From contig NZ_LGUI01000003.1 of assembly GCF_002891295.1 (NCBI RefSeq), forward strand, positions 806,001 to 870,000: 64,000 bases of DNA. Reading direction: 5' to 3'. The position numbers and the translations under genes were made by a program. The stretch comes from Streptomyces eurocidicus (GTDB lineage: Bacteria; Actinomycetota; Actinomycetes; Streptomycetales; Streptomycetaceae). The notes beneath the pieces are model-generated. The model was not told the origin of the DNA. It did not search any database and saw nothing but the letters and a program-made list of their open reading frames with translations. Position 1 is the stretch's first letter. Every line of letters begins with the position of its first letter. Below, one piece after another: positions 34,966 to 42,790 of this stretch.

Positions 34966-34999
34966 CGAGGGCCCGGAACCGAAAGGTCCCGGGCCCTCG
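34966..34999 (-). terminator. Hairpin after metG
   Basis: CGAGGGCCCGGAACC-GAAA-GGTCCCGGGCCCTCG forms a 15-bp stem with a single mismatch. It is 31 bases beyond the metG stop on the minus strand. Confidence 0.82.
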
Positions 35000-35029
35000 C
35001 TCATACCGGGCCGCAGCCCGGCGGGTGTG

Positions 35030-36748
35030 TCACGCCGCCTCGTCGCCGCCGCCGAAGCGCTCGCGGTAGGACTCCAGGTCCTCCTCGGTGATCTTCGCGA
35101 AGAGCACCGGGGGGACCGAGAAGGCCGTGCCCGCGGGGACGGACGACAGCGACCGCGCCTCGTCCGCCGTCACCCAGGTCGCGGTGTCGTCGGCGAGCGC
35201 GAACGCCTTGCGCATGGCCGCGGCCGAGGAGGGGATGAACGGCTCCGAGACCACCGAGTAGAGGTGGATGAGGTTCATCGCCGTGCGCAGCGTCAGGGCC
35301 GCGGCCTCCGGGTCGGTCTTGATCTCCAGCCAGGGGGCCTTGGCCTCCAGGTAGGAGTTGCCCGCGCTCCACAGGGCGCGCAGTGCCTGCGCCGCCTTGC
35401 GGAACTGCATGGCCTCCATGTGCTCCTCGTACTCCCGGAGCAGCTGGGCGATCTCCCGGCCCAGGGCGGCCTCGGCCTCGCCCGCCTCGGCGCCGGCCGG
35501 GACCTCCTCGCCGAAGCGCTTCTTCGAGAAGGACAGGACGCGGTTGACGAAGTTGCCCAGGACGTCGGCGAGGTCCTTGTTCACGGTGGCCGAGAACAGC
35601 TCCCAGGTGAACGACGTGTCGTCCGACTCGGGGGCGTTGGCCATCATGAAGTAGCGCCAGTAGTCGGCGGGCAGCAGCTCCAGGGCGTCGTGGGTGAAGA
35701 CGCCGCGCTTCTGGGACGTGGAGAACTTGCCGCCGTAGTAGTTCAGCCAGTTGAACGCCTTGACGTAGTCGACCTTCTTCCACGGCTCGCGGGTGCCGAG
35801 CTGGGTGGCCGGGAACATCACCGTGTGGAACGGGACGTTGTCCTTGCCCATGAACTGGGTGTAGCGGACGTCCGTCGCCTCGTACCACCAGGACTTCCAG
35901 TCGCGGTTCGCCGGGTCCTGGTCCGCCCACTCCTTCGTCGCGCCGATGTACTCGATCGGGGCGTCGAACCAGACGTAGAAGACCTTGCCCTCGGCGGCCA
36001 GCTCCGGCCAGGTGTCGGCCGGGACCGGGACGCCCCAGTCCAGGTCACGGGTGATCGCGCGGTCGTTGAGGCCCTCGGTCAGCCACTTGCGGGCGATCGA
36101 GGAGGCCAGGATCGGCCAGTCCTTGCCGTGCTCGTCGATCCACGCCTCGACCTCGCCCTGCAGCTTGGACTGCAGGAGGAAGAGGTGCTTGGTCTCGCGG
36201 ACCTCCAGCTCGCTGCTGCCGCTGATCGCCGAGCGGGCGTCGATCAGGTCCGTGGGGTCGAGGACGCGGGTGCAGTTCTCGCACTGGTCGCCACGGGCCT
36301 TGTCGTAGCCGCAGTGCGGGCAGGTGCCGACGATATAGCGGTCGGGCAGGAAGCGGCCGTCGGCCAGGGAGTAGACCTGGCGGATCGAGCGCTCCTCGAT
36401 GAACCCGTTCTCCTGCAGGCGGCGCGCGAAGTGCTGGGTGATCTCCCGGTTCTCCGGGGAGGAGCTGCGGCCGAAGTAGTCGAAGGACAGCCCGAAGCCG
36501 TCGTAGATCGCCTTCTGGGCGTCGTGCTGCTTGGCGCAGAACTCGGCCACGGGCAGGCCGAGCTCCTTGGCGCCCAGCTCGGCCGGGGTGCCGTGCTCGT
36601 CGGTGGCACAGATGTAGAGCGTCTCGCGGCCGGTCTGGCGGAGGTACCTGGCGTACACATCGGCCGGGAGCATGGACCCCACCATGTTGCCCAGGTGCTT
36701 GATCCCGTTGATGTACGGAAGGGCGCTGGTGATGAGGTGTCGAGCCAT
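35030..36748 (-). CDS. metG: Methionyl-tRNA synthetase
   Basis: A 572-residue class I synthetase. The HIGH-like motif lies in [15 protein letters not shown], the KMSKS-like loop is KFSTSQKRG, and the CP-domain zinc knuckle has four cysteines ([19 protein letters not shown]). The rest is the helical anticodon-binding domain; no C-terminal dimerisation EMAP-type domain is present. It charges initiator and elongator tRNA-Met in the cytosol and is essential. ATG 36748 begins [15 protein letters not shown], the standard start. Spacing and terminator indicate a single-gene transcript. Confidence 0.97.
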   Translation of the reverse strand: MARHLITSALPYINGIKHLGNMVGSMLPADVYARYLRQTGRETLYICATDEHGTPAELGAKELGLPVAEFCAKQHDAQKAIYDGFGLSFDYFGRSSSPENREITQHFARRLQENGFIEERSIRQVYSLADGRFLPDRYIVGTCPHCGYDKARGDQCENCTRVLDPTDLIDARSAISGSSELEVRETKHLFLLQSKLQGEVEAWIDEHGKDWPILASSIARKWLTEGLNDRAITRDLDWGVPVPADTWPELAAEGKVFYVWFDAPIEYIGATKEWADQDPANRDWKSWWYEATDVRYTQFMGKDNVPFHTVMFPATQLGTREPWKKVDYVKAFNWLNYYGGKFSTSQKRGVFTHDALELLPADYWRYFMMANAPESDDTSFTWELFSATVNKDLADVLGNFVNRVLSFSKKRFGEEVPAGAEAGEAEAALGREIAQLLREYEEHMEAMQFRKAAQALRALWSAGNSYLEAKAPWLEIKTDPEAAALTLRTAMNLIHLYSVVSEPFIPSSAAAMRKAFALADDTATWVTADEARSLSSVPAGTAFSVPPVLFAKITEEDLESYRERFGGGDEAA

Positions 36749-36877
36749 TTCCGGCTGCTCCCTGGTCGCGGTGTGCAGAAGTCCTTAGCGTATCCGAGCG
36801 CCGGCCCTGCGCCGCGCTGTATTAACGGGCGGCGGGGGCGCCGGCACCCGGTGGTCCGCGGCCGGGCGGGGCGCGGG

Positions 36878-37138
36878 TCATGTACGGCTCGCGGTGGGCG
36901 GCGGTTCGGCCATCCACGCGCGCCAGGGCCTGGTGATCACCTCCCGGTAGGTGTGGTGCGAGGGGTTCCGGCCCGCGTGCCGGAAGGTCCAGCCCTGTGC
37001 GTGCGTCAGGTCCTCCACGACGCCCGAACTCTCCTCGCAGACCGCGCACTGCATGGCGTACGTGATCGGCTCCGCGTCCGGCTCCCGGTCCGGCTGGAGG
37101 GTCCAGGTGCCGAACAGGAACACCGCGCGCGCGGTCAA
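36878..37138 (-). CDS. Small DUF7848-type protein
   Basis: An 86-residue protein starting at TTG 37138, whose TTGA overlaps the stop of the upstream small gene. GTGGGGGC lies just ahead. Visible features are YAMQCAVCEESSGVVED, with a CxxC pair that could bind metal, and WTFRHAGRNPSHHTYREVITRPWRAWM, a His-rich motif. From memory this pattern (HSGRNPSHH...) is common in Streptomyces as DUF7848, usually after a partner like the one here. Function is unknown. The Cys and His residues suggest a small zinc protein; this is inference. Confidence 0.75.
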   Translation of the reverse strand: MTARAVFLFGTWTLQPDREPDAEPITYAMQCAVCEESSGVVEDLTHAQGWTFRHAGRNPSHHTYREVITRPWRAWMAEPPPTASRT

Positions 37139-37431
37139 AGCCCCCACCTGCTCTCGGCGTTCAGCCGGGCCACGCGGGCGCGCAGGGTCTCGGCCTCGGA
37201 CGCGGGGCGGGCGTACTCGGGAGGGCAGTCCCACTCGACGCCGCCCTGGGGAGGGCGGAGCTGAAGCCGGCCGGCGTGCCGGTCCATGACCTGTCCGAGC
37301 CGGTCGGTGCGGGTGTCGACGGCGTAGCTGACCGGGCCGGCCGGGGGGACCGGGCCGAGCGGGCCCGCCCGGCCGGCCGGGCCGGGCCGGGGAGAGGGGG
37401 TGGGGAGCGCGGGGGGGTTTTCTTTGCTCAC
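37135..37431 (-). CDS. Small Streptomyces protein of unknown function, coupled to the DUF7848 gene
   Basis: A protein of up to 98 residues. The first 30 residues are low-complexity Pro/Gly. The conserved part is VSYAVDTRTDRLGQVMDRHAGRLQLRPPQGGVEWDCPPEYARPASEAETLRARVARLN, a short beta-rich segment of a kind often seen in Streptomyces genomes ahead of DUF7848 genes. GTG 37431 has no good ribosome site, so the true start may be inside, near VSYAVDT. The stop TGA is shared with the next start, indicating coupled translation. No function can be given. Confidence 0.65.
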   Translation of the reverse strand: MSKENPPALPTPSPRPGPAGRAGPLGPVPPAGPVSYAVDTRTDRLGQVMDRHAGRLQLRPPQGGVEWDCPPEYARPASEAETLRARVARLNAESRWGL

Positions 37432-37497
37432 CTTCTTAAGATGCCCACTGAGACGGGGCCTGATCGGTGACCGTGCGGGTACGCAGGGTGACGTTGT

Positions 37498-38517
37498 TCA
37501 GTGGGTGGTCGCGGGATGCCGCAGGGACCGGTGTGCCCACCCGAGGAGTGCCAGTACGCCCAGGGTGATCGCGGTGTTGGTCGCGAATTTGGCCGCCGCC
37601 GAGGGGTGGCCGAGCGGCTCGACCGCGAAGGACAACAGCGCGTTCACCATCAGGGCGGCGCCGCCCGCGGCCAGTACGTGCTTTCGGCCCCAGCCCGCGC
37701 GTTTGGACCAGCGCGGGAGCAGCGCGCCGAGCGCGGTGAGCAGTGCGGCGTCGGCGGCGGCGCCCGGCCAGGTCGGCGGCACGTTCTGATGGACGGCCAG
37801 GGCCACGGCGGCGCAGCACGCGACGGCCCAGGGGGCGGGCGCGCGGGTGCCGGCGGTGCCCGGGGCGGCGGCCGGACGGCGGCGGGGCAGGGCGAAGGCG
37901 GTCGCGCAGAGGGCGAGCACGGCGGCGGCGGTGCCGGCGATCTGCGCCGGGGCGGCGTTGAAGTGCTCGGTCCGCAGGTGGTCCTGGTGGATGAGGGCGG
38001 CGGCCGCCAGGTACAGCAGGGGCAGGACGATCAGGCCGGTGCGGCCGAGCCAGGGGCGGTCGGCCAGCCGGGGCGTACACGCCTCGATGACGGCGATGGG
38101 CGCGCAGAAGCTCCAGACCATGTGGCCCACGAGGAAGTTGAGTGCCATGGAGACGCCGATGCCGAGGCCCGGGACGAAGGTGGGCCGCAGGGTCTCCTGC
38201 CAGTCCGGTACGTCGCGGTAGTCGTCGTTGAACAGCGACTGGTCGATGAGCCCGGCCTGGACCAGCCCGAAGGCGAGGCCGAGCAGCAGCATCGACGGCC
38301 AGCCGCGCCCGGTGCGGCGGACGGCCTCCCGGATCAGCACGGCGACCGTGCCGTAGAGCGGCCCCAGGATCAGCAGCCCCGCCAGGAGCTCCTTCGGGCG
38401 GCCGATGGTGTCGCCGTAGCCGATCAGGTACTCGGCCGCGACCGGGGACAGGAACATCAGGCCGAGGACCGGTATCCAGCGGCGGCGGGCCCGTGCGGGC
38501 GTCGGAGGCGTCTGCAT
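37498..38517 (-). CDS. Polytopic membrane protein of unknown function
   Basis: A 339-residue integral membrane protein with about nine hydrophobic helices (for example ELLAGLLILGPLYGTVAVLI, SMLLLGLAFGLVQAGLI, ALNFLVGHMVWSFCAPIAVIEA). Short polar loops carry conserved-looking DQSLFNDDYRDVPDWQ. No enzyme motif was recognised. Its start is 48 bases from a divergent TetR regulator, and a 36-bp palindrome fills the space between them. It is therefore almost certainly the regulator's target, perhaps involved in transport or resistance to the regulator's ligand; this is inference. Confidence 0.8.
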   Translation of the reverse strand: MQTPPTPARARRRWIPVLGLMFLSPVAAEYLIGYGDTIGRPKELLAGLLILGPLYGTVAVLIREAVRRTGRGWPSMLLLGLAFGLVQAGLIDQSLFNDDYRDVPDWQETLRPTFVPGLGIGVSMALNFLVGHMVWSFCAPIAVIEACTPRLADRPWLGRTGLIVLPLLYLAAAALIHQDHLRTEHFNAAPAQIAGTAAAVLALCATAFALPRRRPAAAPGTAGTRAPAPWAVACCAAVALAVHQNVPPTWPGAAADAALLTALGALLPRWSKRAGWGRKHVLAAGGAALMVNALLSFAVEPLGHPSAAAKFATNTAITLGVLALLGWAHRSLRHPATTH

Positions 38518-38522
38518 CGCAT

Positions 38523-38558
38523 TATTAGAGCACGCACTCTAGAGTGCGTGCTCTAATA
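38523..38558. promoter_or_regulatory. 36-bp perfect palindrome, probable TetR operator
   Basis: Each half reads TATTAGAGCACGCACTCT and the two halves are exact reverse complements with no spacer. It ends 8 bases before the TetR ATG and lies 6 bases from the start of the divergent membrane gene. This placement would block both genes and suits autoregulation. Confidence 0.88.
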
Positions 38559-38565
38559 TTTCGCC

Positions 38566-39162
38566 ATGCGTACCGTCGACCCCGAACAGCACGCCCGGAA
38601 GCGGGCCCTGATCCTCCGAGCCGCGGCACAGGAGTTCGCCCTCCACGGCGTGGACGGCACCTCCACCGCGAGCGTCTGCCGGCGCGCGGGGATCGGCTCG
38701 GGCACCCTCTTCCACTACTTCCCCACCAAGCGCGCCCTGTTCCACGCGCTGTTCGCCGACGACCTGCCGCGGGCCGCCGCGGCCCGGGAGCGGGCGCTGG
38801 CCGCCGGGCGGCCCGGCGACGGCCTCGGCCTGCTGGTGGACCACCTGCTCGCCGACCTCGCGGACCCGCTCGTCCCGGGGCTGCTGGCGGCGGCCGTCTT
38901 CGAGGCCAACCGGGACGAGGAGTTCGCCGTGCTGGTCGCGACGGACGAGGCCCTGACCCGTGCCGCGCTGACCACGCTGCTGGAGCGGATGGCGGCCGAC
39001 GGGCACCGGCTGGAGTTCGCGCCCGAGCGCGTCGCCGGATGGATCCTGCGGCTGTCCGACGCCTGCTATCTGGCCGCCGGGGAGGAGGGCTTCGACCCCG
39101 TGTCGCAGACCGCCGAGCTGCACCGGATCGTCGACGGGCTGGTGGGCCGGGCGACGGGCTGA
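38566..39162 (+). CDS. TetR-family regulator
   Basis: A 198-residue repressor. The N-terminal domain reads RKRALILRAAAQEFALHGVDGTSTASVCRRAGIGSGTLFHYFPTKRALFHALF, a standard TetR helix-turn-helix with SGTLFHYFPTK. The C-terminal helical ligand domain begins near residue 60. A perfect 36-bp palindrome directly upstream is its likely operator and covers the divergent membrane-protein promoter, so it probably represses itself and that gene until a small ligand binds. The ligand is unknown. Confidence 0.93.
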   Translation: MRTVDPEQHARKRALILRAAAQEFALHGVDGTSTASVCRRAGIGSGTLFHYFPTKRALFHALFADDLPRAAAARERALAAGRPGDGLGLLVDHLLADLADPLVPGLLAAAVFEANRDEEFAVLVATDEALTRAALTTLLERMAADGHRLEFAPERVAGWILRLSDACYLAAGEEGFDPVSQTAELHRIVDGLVGRATG

Positions 39163-39310
39163 GCCGGGTCAATCCTCCATGGTCGGAAACGGCCTGATCC
39201 GGTCCCGTTCTGGCCGAGTCGGCACGGTCGACCCATGGCGGGGCGGCTCCTAGGGTGAAACGGCCCCGCCGGAACAGCCGGTGTTCCGCCGGCCGCTTCC
39301 AGGAGGGTCC

Positions 39311-40522
39311 ATGAGCGTCGACACCCGGTCCGCGTACCTGCTCAGGAACGAGCGGACCGGGCTGTATCTGACGGTGAGGGACGCCGGCGAGGGCGCTCCG
39401 GCGGACATCGTCCAGGAGGCGCTCCAGGACTGGCCGCTGCGGGCGGGGCAGGCGTGGCGGCTGGAGCCCGGCGAGGGCGGCGAGGACACCTACGGGATCA
39501 GGAACCAGCGCAGCGGGCGGTGTCTGCGGGCCCGCCGGCGCGTCGGCGAGCCCGGGGCGGCCGTGGTCCGGGCGCGCCCGGAGGAGAGCGGTCCGGCGTA
39601 CCGGAGCTGGCTGCTCGCCAATATGGACCTGCACCGGTTCTCGCATGTCCACGGCGGGCTGTGGCCGGGCGCCGGGGGTGCGGGCGAGGCCCCGGCCGGG
39701 GGCGTCGTGATCGACCAGTGCCGTGAGCGCGCGGGCGGGGACGGGGCGGCCCAGCGGTGGCACTTCGAGCCGGCCGGGCCGCGTGTCGCGCGCAAGACCT
39801 TCGACGCGCTGGCCGGGCTGGTCGTGCGACCGGGCCCGAGCCGCCTGGTCACCGCCGCGACCCGGGGCCGGGGGAGGGCCCCGGAGGCCGGTGCCGGGGT
39901 GTTCGGCGCCGCGTCGAAGTGGGCGGCGGTGCCGGACCGGACGCCGTATATGCGCTTCGACGGCTTCCGGGGCGACGAGGTCGTCCGCTTCTCGCAGCGG
40001 AACCGGATCGAGGACGGGCCACGGAAGATCGCCGAGCGGTTCCCGCACCTGCCGGAGGAGTTCCACGGCGGCTTCGACTTCGTCACCACCACGCCGTGCG
40101 GCTCGGCCCACCCGTATCTGGGCGTCAAGGACGGTCTCGCGGTCGAGTTCTCCGAGCGGGGCTCCCGGGACCTGCCGCCCGGCCGTCTCCTCCCCGGCGG
40201 GGGACCGGTGACCGGCCGGCCGCTGAAGGCGGTGGCCGCGGCGCCGGACGGCTCGCGCTATCTGGTGTTCGGGGAGTGCGGCACGGCGGTCGTCGGCCTC
40301 TCCGGCGGGCGGTACGGGCGCGAGGTCCGGGAGGCGGCCCTGGGGCATGTGCCCGAGGACTTCCGGGCGCCGGACACGATCGCCTCCGCCGCCGTGGGCG
40401 ACGAGATGCACTACTTCGCCACGAAGGGCGACCGGTACCTCGTCTTCACCTTCCGCGAGGTGATCCAGGGGCCCGCGAAGATCCTCGGTGCCTACCCCTT
40501 CCTGCTGGACCTCTGGGCGTAG
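39311..40522 (+). CDS. Ricin B-lectin plus hemopexin-like repeat protein
   Basis: A 403-residue protein with an unusual domain pair. The N-terminal about 160 residues have a ricin-type beta-trefoil pattern (YLLRNERTGLYLTVRDAGEG, DTYGIRNQRSGRCLRARRR, and a final QRWHFEP, the QxW-like signature). The C-terminal half has hemopexin-type blades (YMRFDGFRGDEVVRFSQRNRIEDGPRKIAERFPHLP, YLVFGECGTAVV, HYFATKGDRYLVFTFREVIQGPAKIL). No signal peptide is visible, so export would need another route. Both folds bind glycans or other ligands. ATG 39311 has an ideal AGGAGGG. The gene stands alone between a TetR gene and a two-component system. Confidence 0.85.
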   Translation: MSVDTRSAYLLRNERTGLYLTVRDAGEGAPADIVQEALQDWPLRAGQAWRLEPGEGGEDTYGIRNQRSGRCLRARRRVGEPGAAVVRARPEESGPAYRSWLLANMDLHRFSHVHGGLWPGAGGAGEAPAGGVVIDQCRERAGGDGAAQRWHFEPAGPRVARKTFDALAGLVVRPGPSRLVTAATRGRGRAPEAGAGVFGAASKWAAVPDRTPYMRFDGFRGDEVVRFSQRNRIEDGPRKIAERFPHLPEEFHGGFDFVTTTPCGSAHPYLGVKDGLAVEFSERGSRDLPPGRLLPGGGPVTGRPLKAVAAAPDGSRYLVFGECGTAVVGLSGGRYGREVREAALGHVPEDFRAPDTIASAAVGDEMHYFATKGDRYLVFTFREVIQGPAKILGAYPFLLDLWA

Positions 40523-40909
40523 TGCCCGCCGGGCCGCGTGCGAAACGCCGTCCGTGAGCGCCTCCGCCGAAGCGCTCCGATGTGTACCCAGGTGGCGGGA
40601 GGTGCCCTCCCGCCACTCCCGCCACCCGGGTTCCCCTCCCCCTCCGTGGTCTCGCGCCCCGGTGCCCGGAAGTCACTCCAGAATCCGAAGCGTGATCCTA
40701 CGGCTACCTAGCGTAGTCATGTGAGCGGGTCTCCGTCACGGTCCGGAAGGGGCGCGCTGAGGTGTTCCCGGGCGCGGATGGCGTGCGGGCGGGCACCGGC
40801 GCCCCGCCCTCCGCGGAGCCCGCCCGCACATAAGGAGACATTTGCGAAACATCTCCTCCTGTACACCCTCATCCTGGAAGGGGGCGCACCGAAGGAGAGG
40901 CACGACGAC
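40523..40909. promoter_or_regulatory. Intergenic region upstream of the two-component system
   Basis: No gene is supported here. It contains a terminator-like GC-rich stem around 40588-40631 (CCCAGGTGGCGGGA pairing with TCCCGCCACCCGGG), which suits the end of the ricin-like gene. Just ahead of the response regulator, at 40834-40856, is the symmetric sequence GGAGA-CATTTGCGAAACA-TCTCC, a possible operator. Confidence 0.55.
40834..40856. promoter_or_regulatory. Imperfect 23-bp palindrome upstream of the response regulator gene
   Basis: GGAGA and TCTCC flank a TTT-GCG-AAA core, with CA at both unmatched positions. It is 54 bases before ATG 40910. It may be a site for autoregulation by the response regulator; this is inference from position. 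Confidence 0.4.
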
Positions 40910-41563
40910 ATGCGGATACTGGTCGCCGAGGACGAGGAGACGCTGGCCGAGATCGTGGCCACCGGGCTGCGCCGGGCCGGCTTCGCCGTGGACACCGTCT
41001 ACAGCGGGGACGCCGCGATCGCCTACCTCTCCCTCCACGACTACGACGTCGTCGTCCTCGACCGCGACCTGCCCCGGGTGCACGGCGACGACGTCGCCCG
41101 GCACCTCGTCGGCACCGGCTCCCGCACCCGGATCCTGATGCTCACCGCCGCCGGCAGCATGGAGGACCGGGTGGCGGGCCTCGACCTCGGGGCGGACGAC
41201 TATCTGCCCAAGCCCTTCGAGTTCCCCGAACTGGTCTCGCGGGTACGGGCGCTCCGGCGGCGCAGCGCACGGCCCGCGCCGCCGCTCCTGGAGCGGGACG
41301 GCCTCCGGCTGGACACCGTGCGGCGGACGGCGGAGCGGGACGGCCGGGTGCTGGAGCTCTCGCCCAAGGAGTTCTCGCTGCTCCAGATCCTGCTGGAGGC
41401 CGAGGGCGCGGTCGTCAGCGCCGAGGAGCTCCTGGAGCGGGCCTGGGACGCGCACGCCGACCCCTTCACGGGCGCGGTGCGCGTCGCCATGAGCAAGCTG
41501 CGCGGCAAGCTCGGCGACCCACCGCTGATCCGTACCGTGCAGGGCGTCGGGTACGCCCTGTGA
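40910..41563 (+). CDS. OmpR/PhoB-family response regulator
   Basis: A 217-residue response regulator. The receiver has acidic residues in LVAEDEETL, phospho-Asp in VVVLDRDLPRVHG, Thr in LMLTAAGS and Lys in YLPKPFEFPELV. The C-terminal winged helix has LSPKEFSLLQILLEAEGAVVSAEELLERAWD and VRVAMSKLRGKLGDPPLIRTVQGVGYAL. ATG 40910 is preferred because the receiver begins there and AGGAG lies 11 bases upstream. The histidine kinase start overlaps its stop, so they form one operon. The signal and target genes are unknown. Confidence 0.94.
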   Translation: MRILVAEDEETLAEIVATGLRRAGFAVDTVYSGDAAIAYLSLHDYDVVVLDRDLPRVHGDDVARHLVGTGSRTRILMLTAAGSMEDRVAGLDLGADDYLPKPFEFPELVSRVRALRRRSARPAPPLLERDGLRLDTVRRTAERDGRVLELSPKEFSLLQILLEAEGAVVSAEELLERAWDAHADPFTGAVRVAMSKLRGKLGDPPLIRTVQGVGYAL

Positions 41564-42591
41564 GCCCGGCGCGGCTGCTCGCCCCCACCGCCCGCACCCG
41601 GATCGCCGTCGCCTTCGGCGCCGTCTTCGTCGTCCTGGGCGGGCTGCTGCTGCTCACCGTCAACCTCCTCTCGCGGGCCGGTACGCGCGAACGGGCGGGG
41701 ACCATCGCACGGCTGGCGGTGCCGGTGCGGGGGGCGGAGTCCGGGACCTCGCTGCCGTCGGAGGCCCGGGACGCGACCGTCTCCACGGTCTACCGCGTCT
41801 CCGGCGACGTCAGCGCGGCCGCCTCCAGCGAGCTGATCCTCTGGTCCGGGGTGGCCCTGCTGCTCACCGCCCTGCTCGCGGTGGGCGTCGGCTGGTGGAT
41901 CGCGGGCCGGGCGCTGCGCCCGGTGCACGCGGCCTTCGACAGCCAGCGCCGGTTCGTCTCCAACGCCTCGCACGAGCTGCGGACCCCGCTGGCCACCCAG
42001 CGGGCGGCCATCCAGGTGGGCCTGGACGGCGACCCCTCACCGGCCGAGCTGGCCCGGACGAAGGAGGTCCTGCTCGCCGCGAACCGCCGCTCCGAGCGGC
42101 TCATCGACGGACTGCTGGTGCTGGCCCGCAGCGAGCGCGGGCTGGAGCGGCGCGAACCGTGCGACCTGGCCGAGGTGGTCGAGGAGGAGGTCGCGGCCGT
42201 CGCGGGCCGGGCCGGGCGGCTGGAGGTCCGGATCGGTGTCGAGGCCGGACCGGCGCCGCTGTCCGGCAACCGCGTGCTGCTCGCCCAGCTGACCGGCAAC
42301 CTGCTGCGCAACGCCGTCGAGTACAACCACCGGGGCGGCACCGTCGAGGTCAGGGTCGAACCGGGCCGGCTCTCCGTGCGCAACACGGGTCCGCTCGTCG
42401 CGGCGACGGACGTGGCGGGCCTCTTCGAACCGTTCCGGCGGGGGCGCGGGCGGGAGCGGACGGGTGGGGCGGGGGCGGGGCTGGGGCTGTCGATCGTACG
42501 GTCGATCGCGCGGGCTCATGGGGGGGTGGTGCGGGCTGTTCCGGCGGTGGGGGGTGGGTTGCGGGTGACGGTGGAGCTGCCGGCTCCGTGA
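41560..42591 (+). CDS. Sensor histidine kinase, EnvZ/PhoR type
   Basis: A 343-residue membrane sensor. Two membrane helices (about 13-38, IAVAFGAVFVVLGGLLLLTVNLL, and about 92-113) enclose a short external loop of about 50 residues. A HAMP-like stretch follows, then the DHp helix with phospho-His in SNASHELRTPLATQRAAI, and the ATPase with N box LTGNLLRNAVEYNHRG, a FEPF motif and G box GAGLGLSIVRSIARAHGG. Its GTG overlaps the response-regulator stop (GTGA), so both are made in step. The small external loop suggests sensing at or in the membrane. The 3' end is unusually G-rich but still in frame. Confidence 0.93.
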   Translation: MSPARLLAPTARTRIAVAFGAVFVVLGGLLLLTVNLLSRAGTRERAGTIARLAVPVRGAESGTSLPSEARDATVSTVYRVSGDVSAAASSELILWSGVALLLTALLAVGVGWWIAGRALRPVHAAFDSQRRFVSNASHELRTPLATQRAAIQVGLDGDPSPAELARTKEVLLAANRRSERLIDGLLVLARSERGLERREPCDLAEVVEEEVAAVAGRAGRLEVRIGVEAGPAPLSGNRVLLAQLTGNLLRNAVEYNHRGGTVEVRVEPGRLSVRNTGPLVAATDVAGLFEPFRRGRGRERTGGAGAGLGLSIVRSIARAHGGVVRAVPAVGGGLRVTVELPAP

Positions 42592-42614
42592 GCGGGGGTG
42601 GGTGCGCCTGCGGC

Positions 42615-42780
42615 GGGCTTTTCCCTACCCGCCCCTTCCCGCTGTATCCGATATGCGGCTCCGCCGCGTGCGGGGCTTCGCCCCAGGCCCCCTTTCCGCG
42701 CTGACGCGCGGTGTCCTCAAGCTCCCCCAGCTACCGCTGGGAGGTGCCCCCGGACGGGCTGATTTGCAGCCCGTCCGGCC
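42615..42780. repeat. Dispersed intergenic repeat, copy B, with terminator hairpin
   Basis: Begins GGGCTTTTCCCTACCCGCCCC, shared with copies A and C. It is then interrupted by about 70 bases including GCGGCTCCGCCGCGTGCGGG, and resumes with GTCCTCAAGCTCCCCCAGCT and a 12-bp hairpin (42750-42761 with 42767-42778). It lies between the histidine kinase and the convergent VWA gene. Confidence 0.78.
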
Positions 42781-42790
42781 CCGCCTCGCA

